This document shows positions 1 through 6,008 of a stretch of 11,132 nucleotides of DNA, piece by piece (the stretch's first letter is position 1; every line of letters starts with the position of its first letter). Source of the DNA: Candidatus Falkowbacteria bacterium RIFOXYC2_FULL_48_21. Its GTDB lineage: Bacteria > Patescibacteriota > Patescibacteriia > UBA11705 > JABHMO01. The position numbers and the translations under genes are program-made. The notes under the pieces were generated by a model. It did no database searches. It saw only the letters and a list, made by a program, of their open reading frames with translations, and was not told where the DNA came from. The DNA lies in assembly GCA_001778275.1 (NCBI GenBank), contig MFGM01000013.1:12433-23564 (forward strand), read 5' to 3'.

Positions 1-26
1 AACTTCATTCCGTTTCCATTTCCCAT
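1..26 (-). CDS. 5' end of an unknown minus-strand gene (runs off window)
   Basis: Only the first eight codons are inside the window; they read MGNGNGMK. The call rests on the ATG at 26-24, a strong ribosome-binding site (AAGGGGGAA, complement of 31-39) four bases upstream, and a promoter farther upstream at 75-102. The first residues (MGN-G-G) resemble the start of the zinc-finger protein at 5087 (MGDAIGN), and the leader resembles that of the ClpX-type zinc-finger gene at 5855. It may therefore be a third member of that group, but eight residues cannot show this. The product is unknown. Confidence 0.55.
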
Positions 27-30
27 ATTC

Positions 31-55
31 TTCCCCCTTGGTTTAAGTTGTCAAC
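31..55 (-). promoter_or_regulatory. GTTG-N-CAAC palindrome plus G-rich ribosome-binding site
   Basis: GTTGTCAAC (47-55, a 4+1+4 palindrome) is followed on the minus strand by AAGGGGGAA (39-31) and the ATG at 26. The same arrangement precedes the genes at 235 and 5855. TTGACA here is too close to the start codon to be a usable -35 for this gene, so an operator or RNA element is a better reading. Confidence 0.45.
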
Positions 56-74
56 GAACCGCTCGTGATGTTTC

Positions 75-102
75 AATTTAACAAACTGATTAATCTTGTC
101 AA
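75..102 (-). promoter_or_regulatory. Sigma70-type promoter for the left-edge gene
   Basis: On the minus strand a perfect -35 TTGACA (102-97) is followed after 16 bp by TAAATT (80-75), preceded by TGT (extended -10). It drives the gene starting at 26 and is back-to-back with the plus-strand promoter at 154-182. Confidence 0.55.
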
Positions 103-153
103 GTCACTATGAACATTAAATTGCTAAAATTAAATAAAAAATGGCGTCAACTC

Positions 154-182
154 TTGACATTTTCAATAATTTGGCTCATACT
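154..182 (+). promoter_or_regulatory. Sigma70-type promoter for the 235-2722 operon
   Basis: TTGACA (154-159), 17-bp spacer, CATACT (177-182). The -35 is perfect and the -10 matches the consensus at four of six positions. The predicted start near 189 leaves a 5' leader of about 45 nt. Confidence 0.55.
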
Positions 183-205
183 CACGTTTAGGCTTATCGA
201 AGTTC

Positions 206-232
206 TTTGACAACTTTGACAAAGGGGAAAGG
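206..232 (+). promoter_or_regulatory. TTTGACAAC element and ribosome-binding site
   Basis: TTTGACAAC (206-214) is followed by a second TTGACA (216-221) and the G-rich ribosome-binding site AAAGGGGAAAGG (221-232) before the ATG at 235. This copies the layout seen before the genes at 26 and 5855. CTTTG at 205-209 can pair with CAAAG at 220-224, which would partly cover the ribosome-binding site, but the pairing is short. Confidence 0.4.
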
Positions 233-234
233 AA

Positions 235-1806
235 ATGAAAAATTACGTTGTTACCGGTTCTCTGTTGTTCGCGCTTGTGCTATGGTCAACGCCAGTTCAC
301 GCGGACGGAAATATGGAAAAACGGTTTGCTGACTACGCGAAGACCGCGCAAACGTTTTACAAGTTAACTGCACGCCTGTACGCAGCCCAGCAAAAGACCA
401 CTCCGTTGGTGACGGAAATCTCCACTCGGCAGACAAAGTTGGACGAGCTGGAAAAGATTCTGGCCACGAAAAACTTCGCCGCATTCAACGATCCGAAGAA
501 TCCGCCACGGTCGTCAATGGCATACGACGGCGGTTGGTATTCAGATTCTTATTCTACCGGAATTCGCCAGCCCATCAACTACGGCACGCCCAGAATTGAG
601 CGGGTCGAACTCCAAAAAACGGTTGTGAACTTTGACGCAGAAGGCCGGCCAACGCTGAAAACGTTTGCCCTCTTTGCCGCGGATAAATCGGAAAAAACTT
701 ATCGCGTGTTCGTCAATTGCCTCGAACACGACAAGCAAGAACTGTTTCCCCTTGTTGAAATCCTTCTCGGAAAAACAGACTCCAAAACCACGCGTTGGTT
801 CTACGATTACGGCGCGGACGGTTTCAAGTACGTGGAGTATAGCTCTTATCAAAATTACCTTGACAAGACGCTGCATGATATTTTTGCCTTGAAAGAATCC
901 GACGGCCGGTCGCAAGTTTACGCCTTTGCCCACTATTACGATTACGGCATGGCGACGGCTCGCCAAACGGCGGAGACGGAAAGCGCCATCACTCCGGAAG
1001 CGGTGAATCGAGCGTACATTCCCATCCTTGATCAACTCGCGCCGGATATTGAAAATGAGATTGCCTACGCGGAGTCATCAAATTCGTATTTGGTAAAGAT
1101 GTCCGCCGCTCTGGCGGAGGAAATCAGCGCCAAGGAAGAAGAAATCAGAGTCAGCCGGACAGCGGATGAGATCTCGCAACGAGAAAAAGAACGGCGCCGG
1201 ATTTTGGGCGACACATACGATTCACTTCTAACGCAAATCAAGAAAGCCGGCGATGTGAAAACGCTGGAAGAATTTCAGGACTTGGTGGCTTCGGTGGAAA
1301 CGCTCGATGACGTGAGAAGCGTTCTGGCCGACAAGCCGATCTCTTATCCGGCGCAAAGCACGGCCGAATTCGCGACTGCCAAAGCCGCATCCTATACATC
1401 TCCATGGACTACACACGTCCGAGGTTACGGCGTTTGCGATGACCAGGCGATGCACGCGGCGGCTTTTCTCCGCACTCTCGCGAAGAAAGGCAAAATCGCC
1501 AAGCTGTATTTGGCGCGTTACGGATACAAGTCGCCCGATGGCCTCGAAACAGCGCACACCGCAGTTGTCATCCAACTTCCCAGAAGCGGAAAAAAGCCCG
1601 GGCGATGGCAATACTTTACCAATGACTTTTTCTCCGCGCGCACCTTTTCTAGCCGCGACGCCGCCATGAAGGAATCCAGCCGACACGTTGGCTATGATCC
1701 GGACAAGTTGAAAGATGTTCGATACCGCGAAATCACCACCGATGGCGCGTGGCTGTACAACGATCAATCGTCAGCCAAGCTCGATCCCTTTCTACAAGGA
1801 GAATAA
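235..1806 (+). CDS. Exported transglutaminase-like cysteine protease/transferase
   Basis: A 523-aa protein with a Sec-type signal peptide: a KN N-terminus, a hydrophobic core at about residues 5-17 and a VHA|D cleavage site after residue 23. Residues about 25-75 and 270-340 are charged and helical, probably coiled coil; residues 90-250 are rich in Tyr, Ser and Gly. The C-terminal part fits the transglutaminase-like fold with a Cys-His-Asp triad: C401 in GVCDDQA, H441 in AHTAVV and D464 in TNDFF, with the spacing expected for that superfamily. Members cleave peptide or isopeptide bonds or transfer amides; the substrate here is unknown, and action outside the cytoplasmic membrane is inferred from the signal peptide. 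It is the first gene of a tight operon: its TAA is one base before the next ATG. The N-terminal 370 residues match nothing I recognise. Confidence 0.85.
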   Translation: MKNYVVTGSLLFALVLWSTPVHADGNMEKRFADYAKTAQTFYKLTARLYAAQQKTTPLVTEISTRQTKLDELEKILATKNFAAFNDPKNPPRSSMAYDGGWYSDSYSTGIRQPINYGTPRIERVELQKTVVNFDAEGRPTLKTFALFAADKSEKTYRVFVNCLEHDKQELFPLVEILLGKTDSKTTRWFYDYGADGFKYVEYSSYQNYLDKTLHDIFALKESDGRSQVYAFAHYYDYGMATARQTAETESAITPEAVNRAYIPILDQLAPDIENEIAYAESSNSYLVKMSAALAEEISAKEEEIRVSRTADEISQREKERRRILGDTYDSLLTQIKKAGDVKTLEEFQDLVASVETLDDVRSVLADKPISYPAQSTAEFATAKAASYTSPWTTHVRGYGVCDDQAMHAAAFLRTLAKKGKIAKLYLARYGYKSPDGLETAHTAVVIQLPRSGKKPGRWQYFTNDFFSARTFSSRDAAMKESSRHVGYDPDKLKDVRYREITTDGAWLYNDQSSAKLDPFLQGE

Positions 1807-1807
1807 C

Positions 1808-2194
1808 ATGGGAAAACGACAGTTTGTTCTGAAAGGAAGTTGGTGTTGGGATCATCACAACGAAGAAATCGCCACCTTCACGATCGAAGGCGACGTGGCG
1901 GAGGAAGGCGACAAGGAAAGTCCGATTTACATTGGCAAGCCGCTCAATACGGTAACCTTTCCCCAGTATTTAGACAAACACCGCGACACCATCTTGGACA
2001 TTGTCAAAAAATTTCGGGCGATGATAAATGGCAATCCCATGAGTAACAGTTTGAGCGACGGAGATGTCGTCACACTGTACGAAATCGCCCCCTATCCCAA
2101 AATCGCGCAGGATGCTTTAAAGTCCATCATGATCAAGCTCAACCCTGAGTTTCTTTGCAAAATTGACGCGAAGGGGAACATGGTCACAGGGTGA
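1808..2194 (+). CDS. Unknown 128-aa protein, translationally coupled
   Basis: This small soluble protein starts MGKRQFVLKG and has no signal peptide or membrane segment. The start at 1808 is chosen because AAGGAGAAT (1796-1804), which overlaps the end of the previous gene, is a good ribosome-binding site and the ATG follows the upstream TAA by one base. The frame stays open upstream to an ATG at 1715, but that would overlap the previous gene by about 90 bp with no better site. Features seen: an aromatic/His patch (SWCWDHHNEE, residues about 11-20) and a mixed beta/helical composition. I recognise no family. Its position between an exported transglutaminase-like protein and an acetyltransferase is the only clue to its role. 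Confidence 0.8.
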   Translation: MGKRQFVLKGSWCWDHHNEEIATFTIEGDVAEEGDKESPIYIGKPLNTVTFPQYLDKHRDTILDIVKKFRAMINGNPMSNSLSDGDVVTLYEIAPYPKIAQDALKSIMIKLNPEFLCKIDAKGNMVTG

Positions 2195-2210
2195 TTTCAA
2201 GGAGAACATA

Positions 2211-2722
2211 ATGAACATCGAACTGATTCCGACCTCAATGGCCGACCTGCCCGACATCATGGGCTGGGTCAATGACCCAGACATCACGCACTACTTCGCC
2301 CGAATGGGCCACGTCAGCCTTGAACAGGAAAGAGCGTATTTGGAAAAAAACTGGCCAGCGAAACGGACAAACTGTTCACCATCCTCATCGACAACGAATA
2401 CGCCGGACAGTGCTCGATCAACGAAATCTACTGGCCGGCAAAGAACGGGCGGCTCTTCCTGGTTCTCACGAAAAAGTTTCAGAACCGCCATTTATCCAAG
2501 GGCGTTCTCGAAGCTCTGCTCCGGCAGGCGTTCGAAGTCATGCGGCTGCACAAAGTCTGGCTGATCGTGCGCGAGGACAATGAACGCGCGAAGTTCATCT
2601 ACCAGCGCGCCGGATTTTCCGTCGAAGGCACCCTGCTCGACGAATACTTCGTGAACGACCGATACTACAACATGCTCCGCATGGCCATGCTTGATCGGCA
2701 ATTCAAGCAGTGGTATCATTAA
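2211..2722 (+). CDS. GNAT N-acetyltransferase (RimJ/RimL/SpeG-like), frame broken by -1 shift
   Basis: This family transfers acetyl from acetyl-CoA to an amine. Two open frames together give about 170 aa, the usual length. Residues 1-47 (MNIELIPTSM..., ATG at 2211 after AAGGAGAA) are in one frame. From about 2351 the sequence goes on in the -1 frame with LASETDKLF and ends at TAA 2720-2722. The second part has the family's conserved tail (REDNERAKFIYQRAGF, then VEGTLLDEYFVNDRYYNM), which resembles Acetyltransf_3/SpeG-type proteins. The glycine-rich acetyl-CoA loop is weak (NRHLSKGVLEALL). The break is at A7 (2344-2350), read in frame as A AAA AAC, a canonical -1 slippery heptamer. Programmed frameshifting, a real mutation or an assembly error are all possible. 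Without the shift, the first frame stops at 2564 after an unrelated Ser/Arg-rich tail. Last gene of the operon. Confidence 0.75.
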
Positions 2723-2733
2723 CACACAGCACG

Positions 2734-2762
2734 AGCATCCTGAACATCAGGGTGCTTTTTTT
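2734..2762 (+). terminator. Rho-independent terminator of the 235-2722 operon
   Basis: Stem AGCATCCTGA / TCAGGGTGCT (one T-G wobble) around the loop ACA, directly followed by seven T (2756-2762), 11 bases after the acetyltransferase stop codon. Confidence 0.9.
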
Positions 2763-2805
2763 ATTGGAACGTGGTAACATATTCAAGGGCAAAGAGCCCG
2801 CTTCC

Positions 2806-2835
2806 CGTCTCGCCTTCGGCTATCCGAGGCGGACG
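2806..2835. other. Bulged GC-rich hairpin
   Basis: CGTC-T-CGCCT-T-CGG pairs with CCGAGGCGGACG around CTAT; the two extra T bases bulge out. It sits in the gene-free stretch 2763-3006 with no T-run on either side, so it is not an obvious terminator. A short GGGC-AAAGA-GCCC hairpin (2787-2799) lies just before it. No promoter for rmuC was convincing in this stretch. Confidence 0.4.
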
Positions 2836-2886
2836 ACTCGATTGATATGGGAGGTCTTATTAAAAATCGGTGTCGAATCGAGGAGA

Positions 2887-2991
2887 GCAAAGGTCAAAGG
2901 GCAAAAACAAATTCAAAAAAAATCAAAGTCAAAAAATTTTTTTAATTTTAAACCTACTTTTGTCCCTTACCCCTTACCCCTTGACCTTTGC
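2887..2991. repeat. Inverted-repeat spacer A, built from GGTCAAAG-like words
   Basis: Outer arms GCAAAGGTCAAAGGG (2887-2901) and the complement of 2977-2991 match at 14 of 15 positions. The inside is low-complexity: CAAA/TCAAA words on the left, A/T runs in the middle, and CCCTTAC twice on the right. It abuts rmuC with no room for a normal ribosome-binding site. Architecture matches spacers B, C and D, but the word is different. Confidence 0.75.
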
Positions 2992-3006
2992 CCTTAACTA
3001 AAAATT

Positions 3007-4041
3007 ATGGCTTACCTCCAAATCATTCTAATCCTCATCGCGCTCGCAATCCTTGTTTATTTTGTTTTCTTCAAGAAAAAAGAAAACGACGACCAGTCCA
3101 TCGTCATGATGCAAGAACAATTAAAGGAAATTCGCCAATCGCTTTCCTTGCAACAGAGCGACTTGACGAAACAAATGCAAAGTCAGTACCACCAAAGCTC
3201 TCAAATCATCAAGGACGTTACGGAACGGCTAACCAAACTTGACGACACGAACAAGCAAGTCATGGGCTTTGCCGAACAATTGCAGAGTTTGGAAAATATT
3301 TTGAAAAACCCGAAACAGCGCGGCATTCTTGGCGAGTATTTCCTCGAAACGCTTCTGAAAAATGTTTTCGCGCCGGGGCAATATCAAATGCAATACAAGT
3401 TCAGCGATAACACCATTGTTGACGCCGTGGTTTTCATGAAAGACAAGGTTATTCCGATTGATTCGAAGTTCTCTCTAGAAAATTACAACCGCATTATCGA
3501 AGAAAAAGACCAAACGCGACACGAACAGCTGGAACATCAATTCAAAATTGACTTGAAAACGCGCATTGACGAAACGGCCAAATACATTCGCCCCACGGAG
3601 AACACCACGGACTTCGCTTTTATGTTCATCCCGTCCGAAGGCATTTACTATGACTTGCTCGTTAACCAAGTCGGCGCCGTAAAAGTCAACACGCGCGACT
3701 TGATCGAATACGCGTTCAAAGACAAACACGTAATTATCGTGTCGCCGACATCGTTCTACGCCTATTTGCAAACGGTGATTCAAGGGCTTCGTTACTTGCA
3801 AATTGAAGAACAAACGCAAGTCATTCGCAAAAACGTGGAACTGCTCGGCAAGCACTTGCTCGCTTTTGACGAATATATGAAAAAAATGGGCGGCCACCTC
3901 GGCACCACGGTCAACGCGTACAACACCGCCTATACCGAACTCAAAAAAATCGACAAAGACGTAATGAAAATCGCGCCGGGATCAGCGCCGGCGGTGGCCG
4001 TTGTTGATCAACAAAAGTTGGAAAAACCGCAAGCGGAATAA
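3007..4041 (+). CDS. rmuC: RmuC family DNA recombination protein
   Basis: In Escherichia coli RmuC limits certain sequence inversions; the family is thought to be a membrane-tethered nuclease-like protein. Here 344 aa: a membrane anchor at residues 4-22 followed by KKK (cytoplasmic side inferred), a coiled coil at about 30-100, then the RmuC domain. The family signature is visible in LENILKNPKQRGILGEYFLE (about residues 95-114). D139 (VDAVVF) and D152-S-K154 (IPIDSKF) are spaced like a PD-(D/E)xK nuclease core. The length fits short members; E. coli RmuC is longer. The start is set by the membrane segment. There is no Shine-Dalgarno sequence (CTAAAAATT before ATG). It stands alone, flanked by inverted-repeat spacers A and B, with no obvious promoter. 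Confidence 0.93.
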   Translation: MAYLQIILILIALAILVYFVFFKKKENDDQSIVMMQEQLKEIRQSLSLQQSDLTKQMQSQYHQSSQIIKDVTERLTKLDDTNKQVMGFAEQLQSLENILKNPKQRGILGEYFLETLLKNVFAPGQYQMQYKFSDNTIVDAVVFMKDKVIPIDSKFSLENYNRIIEEKDQTRHEQLEHQFKIDLKTRIDETAKYIRPTENTTDFAFMFIPSEGIYYDLLVNQVGAVKVNTRDLIEYAFKDKHVIIVSPTSFYAYLQTVIQGLRYLQIEEQTQVIRKNVELLGKHLLAFDEYMKKMGGHLGTTVNAYNTAYTELKKIDKDVMKIAPGSAPAVAVVDQQKLEKPQAE

Positions 4042-4049
4042 CGGGTCAT

Positions 4050-4171
4050 ACGAAATTTCGAATTGTACCTGCCCGCATTGCTACGCAAAGCGTTGCAAGC
4101 GGGCGAATTTACGAATGATTGGCTGACCGGTTAATGGATAATTCGCACATTCGTACGATTCGTAATTTCGT
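4050..4171. repeat. Inverted-repeat spacer B (ACGAATT words) with nested hairpin
   Basis: Arms 4050-4068 (ACGAAATTTCGAATTGTAC) and the complement of 4153-4171 match at 17 of 19 positions; ATTCG and CGTAC words recur through 4141-4185. Inside is a second strong hairpin (4071-4104): GCCCGC-a-TTGC and ACGC pair with GCGT and GCAAGCGGGC around AAA. Lies between the convergent rmuC and the 4227-5087 operon. No T-run follows the inner hairpin, so a terminator role for rmuC is uncertain. Confidence 0.7.
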
Positions 4172-4193
4172 ACCCGCAACCGTACGCAAATCC

Positions 4194-4222
4194 AAAAACA
4201 GCTCCGAATTGTCGGAGCTGTT
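4194..4222 (-). terminator. Terminator of the minus-strand operon 4227-5087
   Basis: A perfect 11-bp stem AACAGCTCCGA / TCGGAGCTGTT (4197-4207 and 4212-4222) with a four-base loop. On the minus strand it is followed by a T-run (complement of the A bases at 4194-4198). It begins only four bases after the stop codon of the last gene. Confidence 0.88.
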
Positions 4223-4226
4223 TGAT

Positions 4227-4475
4227 TCAAAGATAAACGAAATGGAAAACGTCATCCAATTCTTCGTTTGTAAAACCGCGAGCCACGAGCGCCAATTCGA
4301 TCTCCTGAAAATCTCGGCCGTACTGCGTGTAATAAATTCCATCGTAAAAACCGATTGCCATACTCGCCGCGCCGCGGCCACGCATGATGAGCCGGAAAAA
4401 AGCTTTGTTTCTCACCCAGACTCGACGCGCGCGTTCCACCGGCGACAGTAATTCAATTTCAGCGCGGTGATCCAT
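4227..4475 (-). CDS. Unknown 82-aa protein, second gene of zinc-finger operon
   Basis: Starts MDHRAEIELLSPVERARRVW and is basic in the first half (many Arg) and acidic near the end (NEELDDVF). No membrane segment, Cys pair or known motif is seen. AGGGGTAGG just before the ATG is a good ribosome-binding site, and only 18 bases separate it from the stop of the zinc-finger gene upstream, so the two are almost certainly co-transcribed and share the terminator at 4194-4222. The middle part (GFYDGIYYTQYGRDFQEIEL) is aromatic-rich and may form a small folded domain. It could be a partner of the upstream zinc-finger protein; that is inference from the operon only. A plus-strand open frame across the same bases is an antisense shadow without a ribosome-binding site. 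Confidence 0.78.
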   Translation of the reverse strand: MDHRAEIELLSPVERARRVWVRNKAFFRLIMRGRGAASMAIGFYDGIYYTQYGRDFQEIELALVARGFTNEELDDVFHFVYL

Positions 4476-4493
4476 TGACCTACCCCTGACTTA

Positions 4494-5087
4494 TCACAGA
4501 CCCAGCCCACCGAGCAGTCTCGCGATTTGTTGGGCCAATTCCGCCTCACTCTTTTCCAACGCCTGACGCTCGGCCACGGCCACCGCTTTCTGCTTCTGCA
4601 CATCGGCCAGCTTGGCCACGGCGGAGTCGTATTCCTCTTTCGCGCGTTCAATCGCCGCGAGACCGGTTTCAATCGCCAGCGTTGCCGCCTGCTGTCCTCC
4701 ATCGAGCGCCACGACCGCTTCTTCCGCTTCCCGTTTCTGGCGCCGCACGTCGCGCAATTTTGCGGACCGGGTTTGCAATTCGCCGTAACGCCCATTGGTA
4801 ATGCCCACGTGGACATTCAAAAAAAACTTGCTAACCTCATCAAGGAATACCGGGTTGCCGCCACTGTGCAAGGTCTTGCGAAACTCCATAAAACGTAGCG
4901 CTAATTCCTGGCCATTTCTGACGCAGATCGTGTTGACTCCGATCAGATCAATTTTCTGGAGCGCAAAATCTTCCACCAATTTCCCTGCGCAATCAGCGCA
5001 GACGTACCCGCCGAGCGTCGTCCTTACCACATTCATCGTATTCGGACAAAAGGCGCACTTGTTCACGTTGCCGATTGCGTCTCCCAT
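4494..5087 (-). CDS. Four-Cys zinc-finger protein with C-terminal coiled coil
   Basis: 197 aa, starting MGDAIGNVNKCAFC. The start at 5087 is preferred over an in-frame ATG at 5144 because CGGAGG lies upstream at a suitable distance and the extra 19 residues have no site. C11-C14 and C30-C33 (CAFC ... YVCADC) form a zinc ribbon whose second half resembles the ClpX zinc-binding domain, more distantly than in the neighbour at 5283-5855. Residues about 35-95 are an unrecognised globular part. From about residue 100 on, a long Ala/Glu/Lys/Gln-rich stretch strongly suggests a coiled coil, so an oligomer is likely. No ATPase, nuclease or DNA-binding motif is seen. It leads an operon with the 82-aa gene behind it and has its own promoter at 5204-5232. 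Possible roles include a protease adaptor or a scaffold; not established. Confidence 0.8.
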   Translation of the reverse strand: MGDAIGNVNKCAFCPNTMNVVRTTLGGYVCADCAGKLVEDFALQKIDLIGVNTICVRNGQELALRFMEFRKTLHSGGNPVFLDEVSKFFLNVHVGITNGRYGELQTRSAKLRDVRRQKREAEEAVVALDGGQQAATLAIETGLAAIERAKEEYDSAVAKLADVQKQKAVAVAERQALEKSEAELAQQIARLLGGLGL

Positions 5088-5203
5088 GGTCTTTTTTCCT
5101 CCGATTGTGCGTTTTTGATTATTATCCATCAAACTCAATACCACGTTTCGACTTTCACTGGACGAAATACCACTCTATTATTAAAATGAACCGCATCGAC
5201 CAC

Positions 5204-5232
5204 AATTTACCACGTGACCATCGGCTTGTCAA
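5204..5232 (-). promoter_or_regulatory. Promoter of the zinc-finger/coiled-coil operon
   Basis: On the minus strand TTGACA (5232-5227), 17 bp, TAAATT (5209-5204), preceded by TGG (extended -10). The sequence around the -10 (CGTGGTAAATTG) is nearly the same as at the 5855 gene (CGTGGTAAGTTG). A second, weaker candidate is TTGTGG (5205-5200)/AATAAT (5182-5177). Confidence 0.6.
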
Positions 5233-5251
5233 AGATTATCAGAAGCAACAT

Positions 5252-5278
5252 AAAAACACCGGATTGTTCCGGTGTTTT
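5252..5278 (-). terminator. Terminator of the ClpX-type zinc-finger gene
   Basis: AAAACACCGGA (5253-5263) pairs perfectly with TCCGGTGTTTT (5268-5278) around TTGT. On the minus strand it ends in a run of five T. It lies five bases beyond the stop codon at 5285-5283. Confidence 0.88.
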
Positions 5279-5282
5279 GGAG

Positions 5283-5855
5283 TTATTTTCCCTCCATCTG
5301 TTCGCGCAACAATTTCAGCCGATTTTCGACTGCCGCTTTTTTATCCCGCACCTTGGCCAACTCTACTTCGCAACCACGTTCAAACTCGCTATTCATCTCG
5401 TCTCGCGATGTCCAATCTATTTCTACCGGGAAAGAGGCTCGCCAAATTTGTTCTTCTTTGTTTCTTCTTTTAAATTCAACTATCATCGCTTGCCAATCAC
5501 GTTCATCCACGATTAGTTTGTCCACCGTTTCTTGCGTCAAACTAATCTCTTGCGAAAAATCAATCTTACCGACCTGGCGTACTCTCTCACAAAATCGTCG
5601 CCACTTTTCTTCATTCACATTTTCTGTCGAAAAAGGAAACCGGGCATCACGCCATTCATCGACAATAACGATGTGGCCGTCTTCGACTTGCAACATGACC
5701 ATGCCATCCGGCCGCGCTCCGTTGCCCCACATCATCGCGCGGCAGAGTTCCACACACTCGTCGCAAATGTACACGCCGGGACCAGCGACAAGTTTTTTCA
5801 CTTCTTTCTGATTTTTACCGCAAAAAGAACACCTCAAGTCTTCCAACTTCCTCAT
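5283..5855 (-). CDS. Stand-alone ClpX-type zinc-binding domain protein (no AAA+ domain)
   Basis: 190 aa. Residues 1-42 are almost a textbook ClpX N-terminal zinc-binding domain: C9-C12 (RCSFCGKNQ), then VKKLVAGPGVYICDECVELC with C31-C34. In ClpX this domain dimerises and receives adaptors and some substrates for the ClpXP protease. Here the ATPase part (Walker A/B, sensor motifs) is absent. In its place are about 150 residues of unknown type: a beta-rich part (MVMLQVEDGHIVIVDEW, about 52-68), a Trp-rich charged helical part and a C-terminal helix likely to be coiled coil (about 160-190). The length rules out a truncated ClpX, because nothing after residue 45 looks like ClpX. The start has AAGGGGGAA four bases upstream. 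Monocistronic: own promoter 5902-5930 and terminator 5252-5278. A role as adaptor, decoy or substrate-delivery factor for ClpXP is inference. Confidence 0.85.
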   Translation of the reverse strand: MRKLEDLRCSFCGKNQKEVKKLVAGPGVYICDECVELCRAMMWGNGARPDGMVMLQVEDGHIVIVDEWRDARFPFSTENVNEEKWRRFCERVRQVGKIDFSQEISLTQETVDKLIVDERDWQAMIVEFKRRNKEEQIWRASFPVEIDWTSRDEMNSEFERGCEVELAKVRDKKAAVENRLKLLREQMEGK

Positions 5856-5859
5856 TTAT

Positions 5860-5877
5860 TTCCCCCTTGTTGTCAAC
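5860..5877 (-). promoter_or_regulatory. GTTGTCAAC palindrome abutting the ribosome-binding site
   Basis: GTTGTCAAC (5869-5877) directly touches AAGGGGGAA (complement of 5860-5868), four bases before the ATG at 5855. Same layout as before the genes at 26 and 235. The real promoter lies farther upstream, so this element would be in the transcribed leader. Confidence 0.45.
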
Positions 5878-5901
5878 GTGCCCACCGAACCGACTTGTTG
5901 C

Positions 5902-5930
5902 AACTTACCACGCGCCACTCCTGTTGTCAA
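5902..5930 (-). promoter_or_regulatory. Promoter of the ClpX-type zinc-finger gene
   Basis: Minus strand: TTGACA (5930-5925), 17 bp, TAAGTT (5907-5902) with TGG before the -10. Divergent from the rpsT promoter, whose -35 starts 21 bp away. Confidence 0.55.
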
Positions 5931-5951
5931 TCCACAAGACCAAAACGCCTA

Positions 5952-5980
5952 TTGACATTCATTAAATTAACGACTATTAT
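5952..5980 (+). promoter_or_regulatory. Near-consensus promoter of rpsT
   Basis: TTGACA (5952-5957), 17 bp, TATTAT (5975-5980). Eleven of twelve positions match the sigma70 consensus. The expected start near 5987 gives a leader of only about 20 nt with no Shine-Dalgarno sequence. Confidence 0.85.
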
Positions 5981-6008
5981 AGACGCATAATCAATATTTT
6001 CAATTATT

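Noticed and set aside
206..221. TTGACA copies at 207-212 and 216-221 as -35 boxes for the gene at 235
   Set aside because: A -10 at 17 bp would fall at or after the start codon; TTGACA at 154 with CATACT at 177 is better placed.
541..1767. Long minus-strand open frames opposite the transglutaminase-like gene
   Set aside because: They lack ribosome-binding sites and sensible composition, and lie opposite a well-supported gene with signal peptide and active-site motifs.
1715..1807. Longer start for the 128-aa protein at 1715
   Set aside because: It would overlap the upstream gene by about 90 bp without a ribosome-binding site; the start at 1808 has AAGGAGAAT and a one-base gap.
2887..2991. 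CRISPR-like or simple tandem array in the word-rich spacers
   Set aside because: Units are too short and degenerate, there are no equal-length unique spacers and no cas genes; the dominant structure is an inverted repeat.
2710..2997. 95-aa plus-strand open frame over the operon terminator and spacer A
   Set aside because: It reads through a clear terminator and low-complexity repeat words; the protein has no plausible domain and no ribosome-binding site.
4119..4451. 110-aa plus-strand open frame
   Set aside because: It runs through the minus-strand terminator hairpin and lies antisense to the 82-aa gene, which has a good ribosome-binding site and operon spacing.
5075..5990. Plus-strand open frames of 100-179 aa opposite the ClpX-type zinc-finger gene
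   Set aside because: They are shadows: Ser/Phe-rich, without ribosome-binding sites, opposite a gene whose zinc finger is unmistakable.
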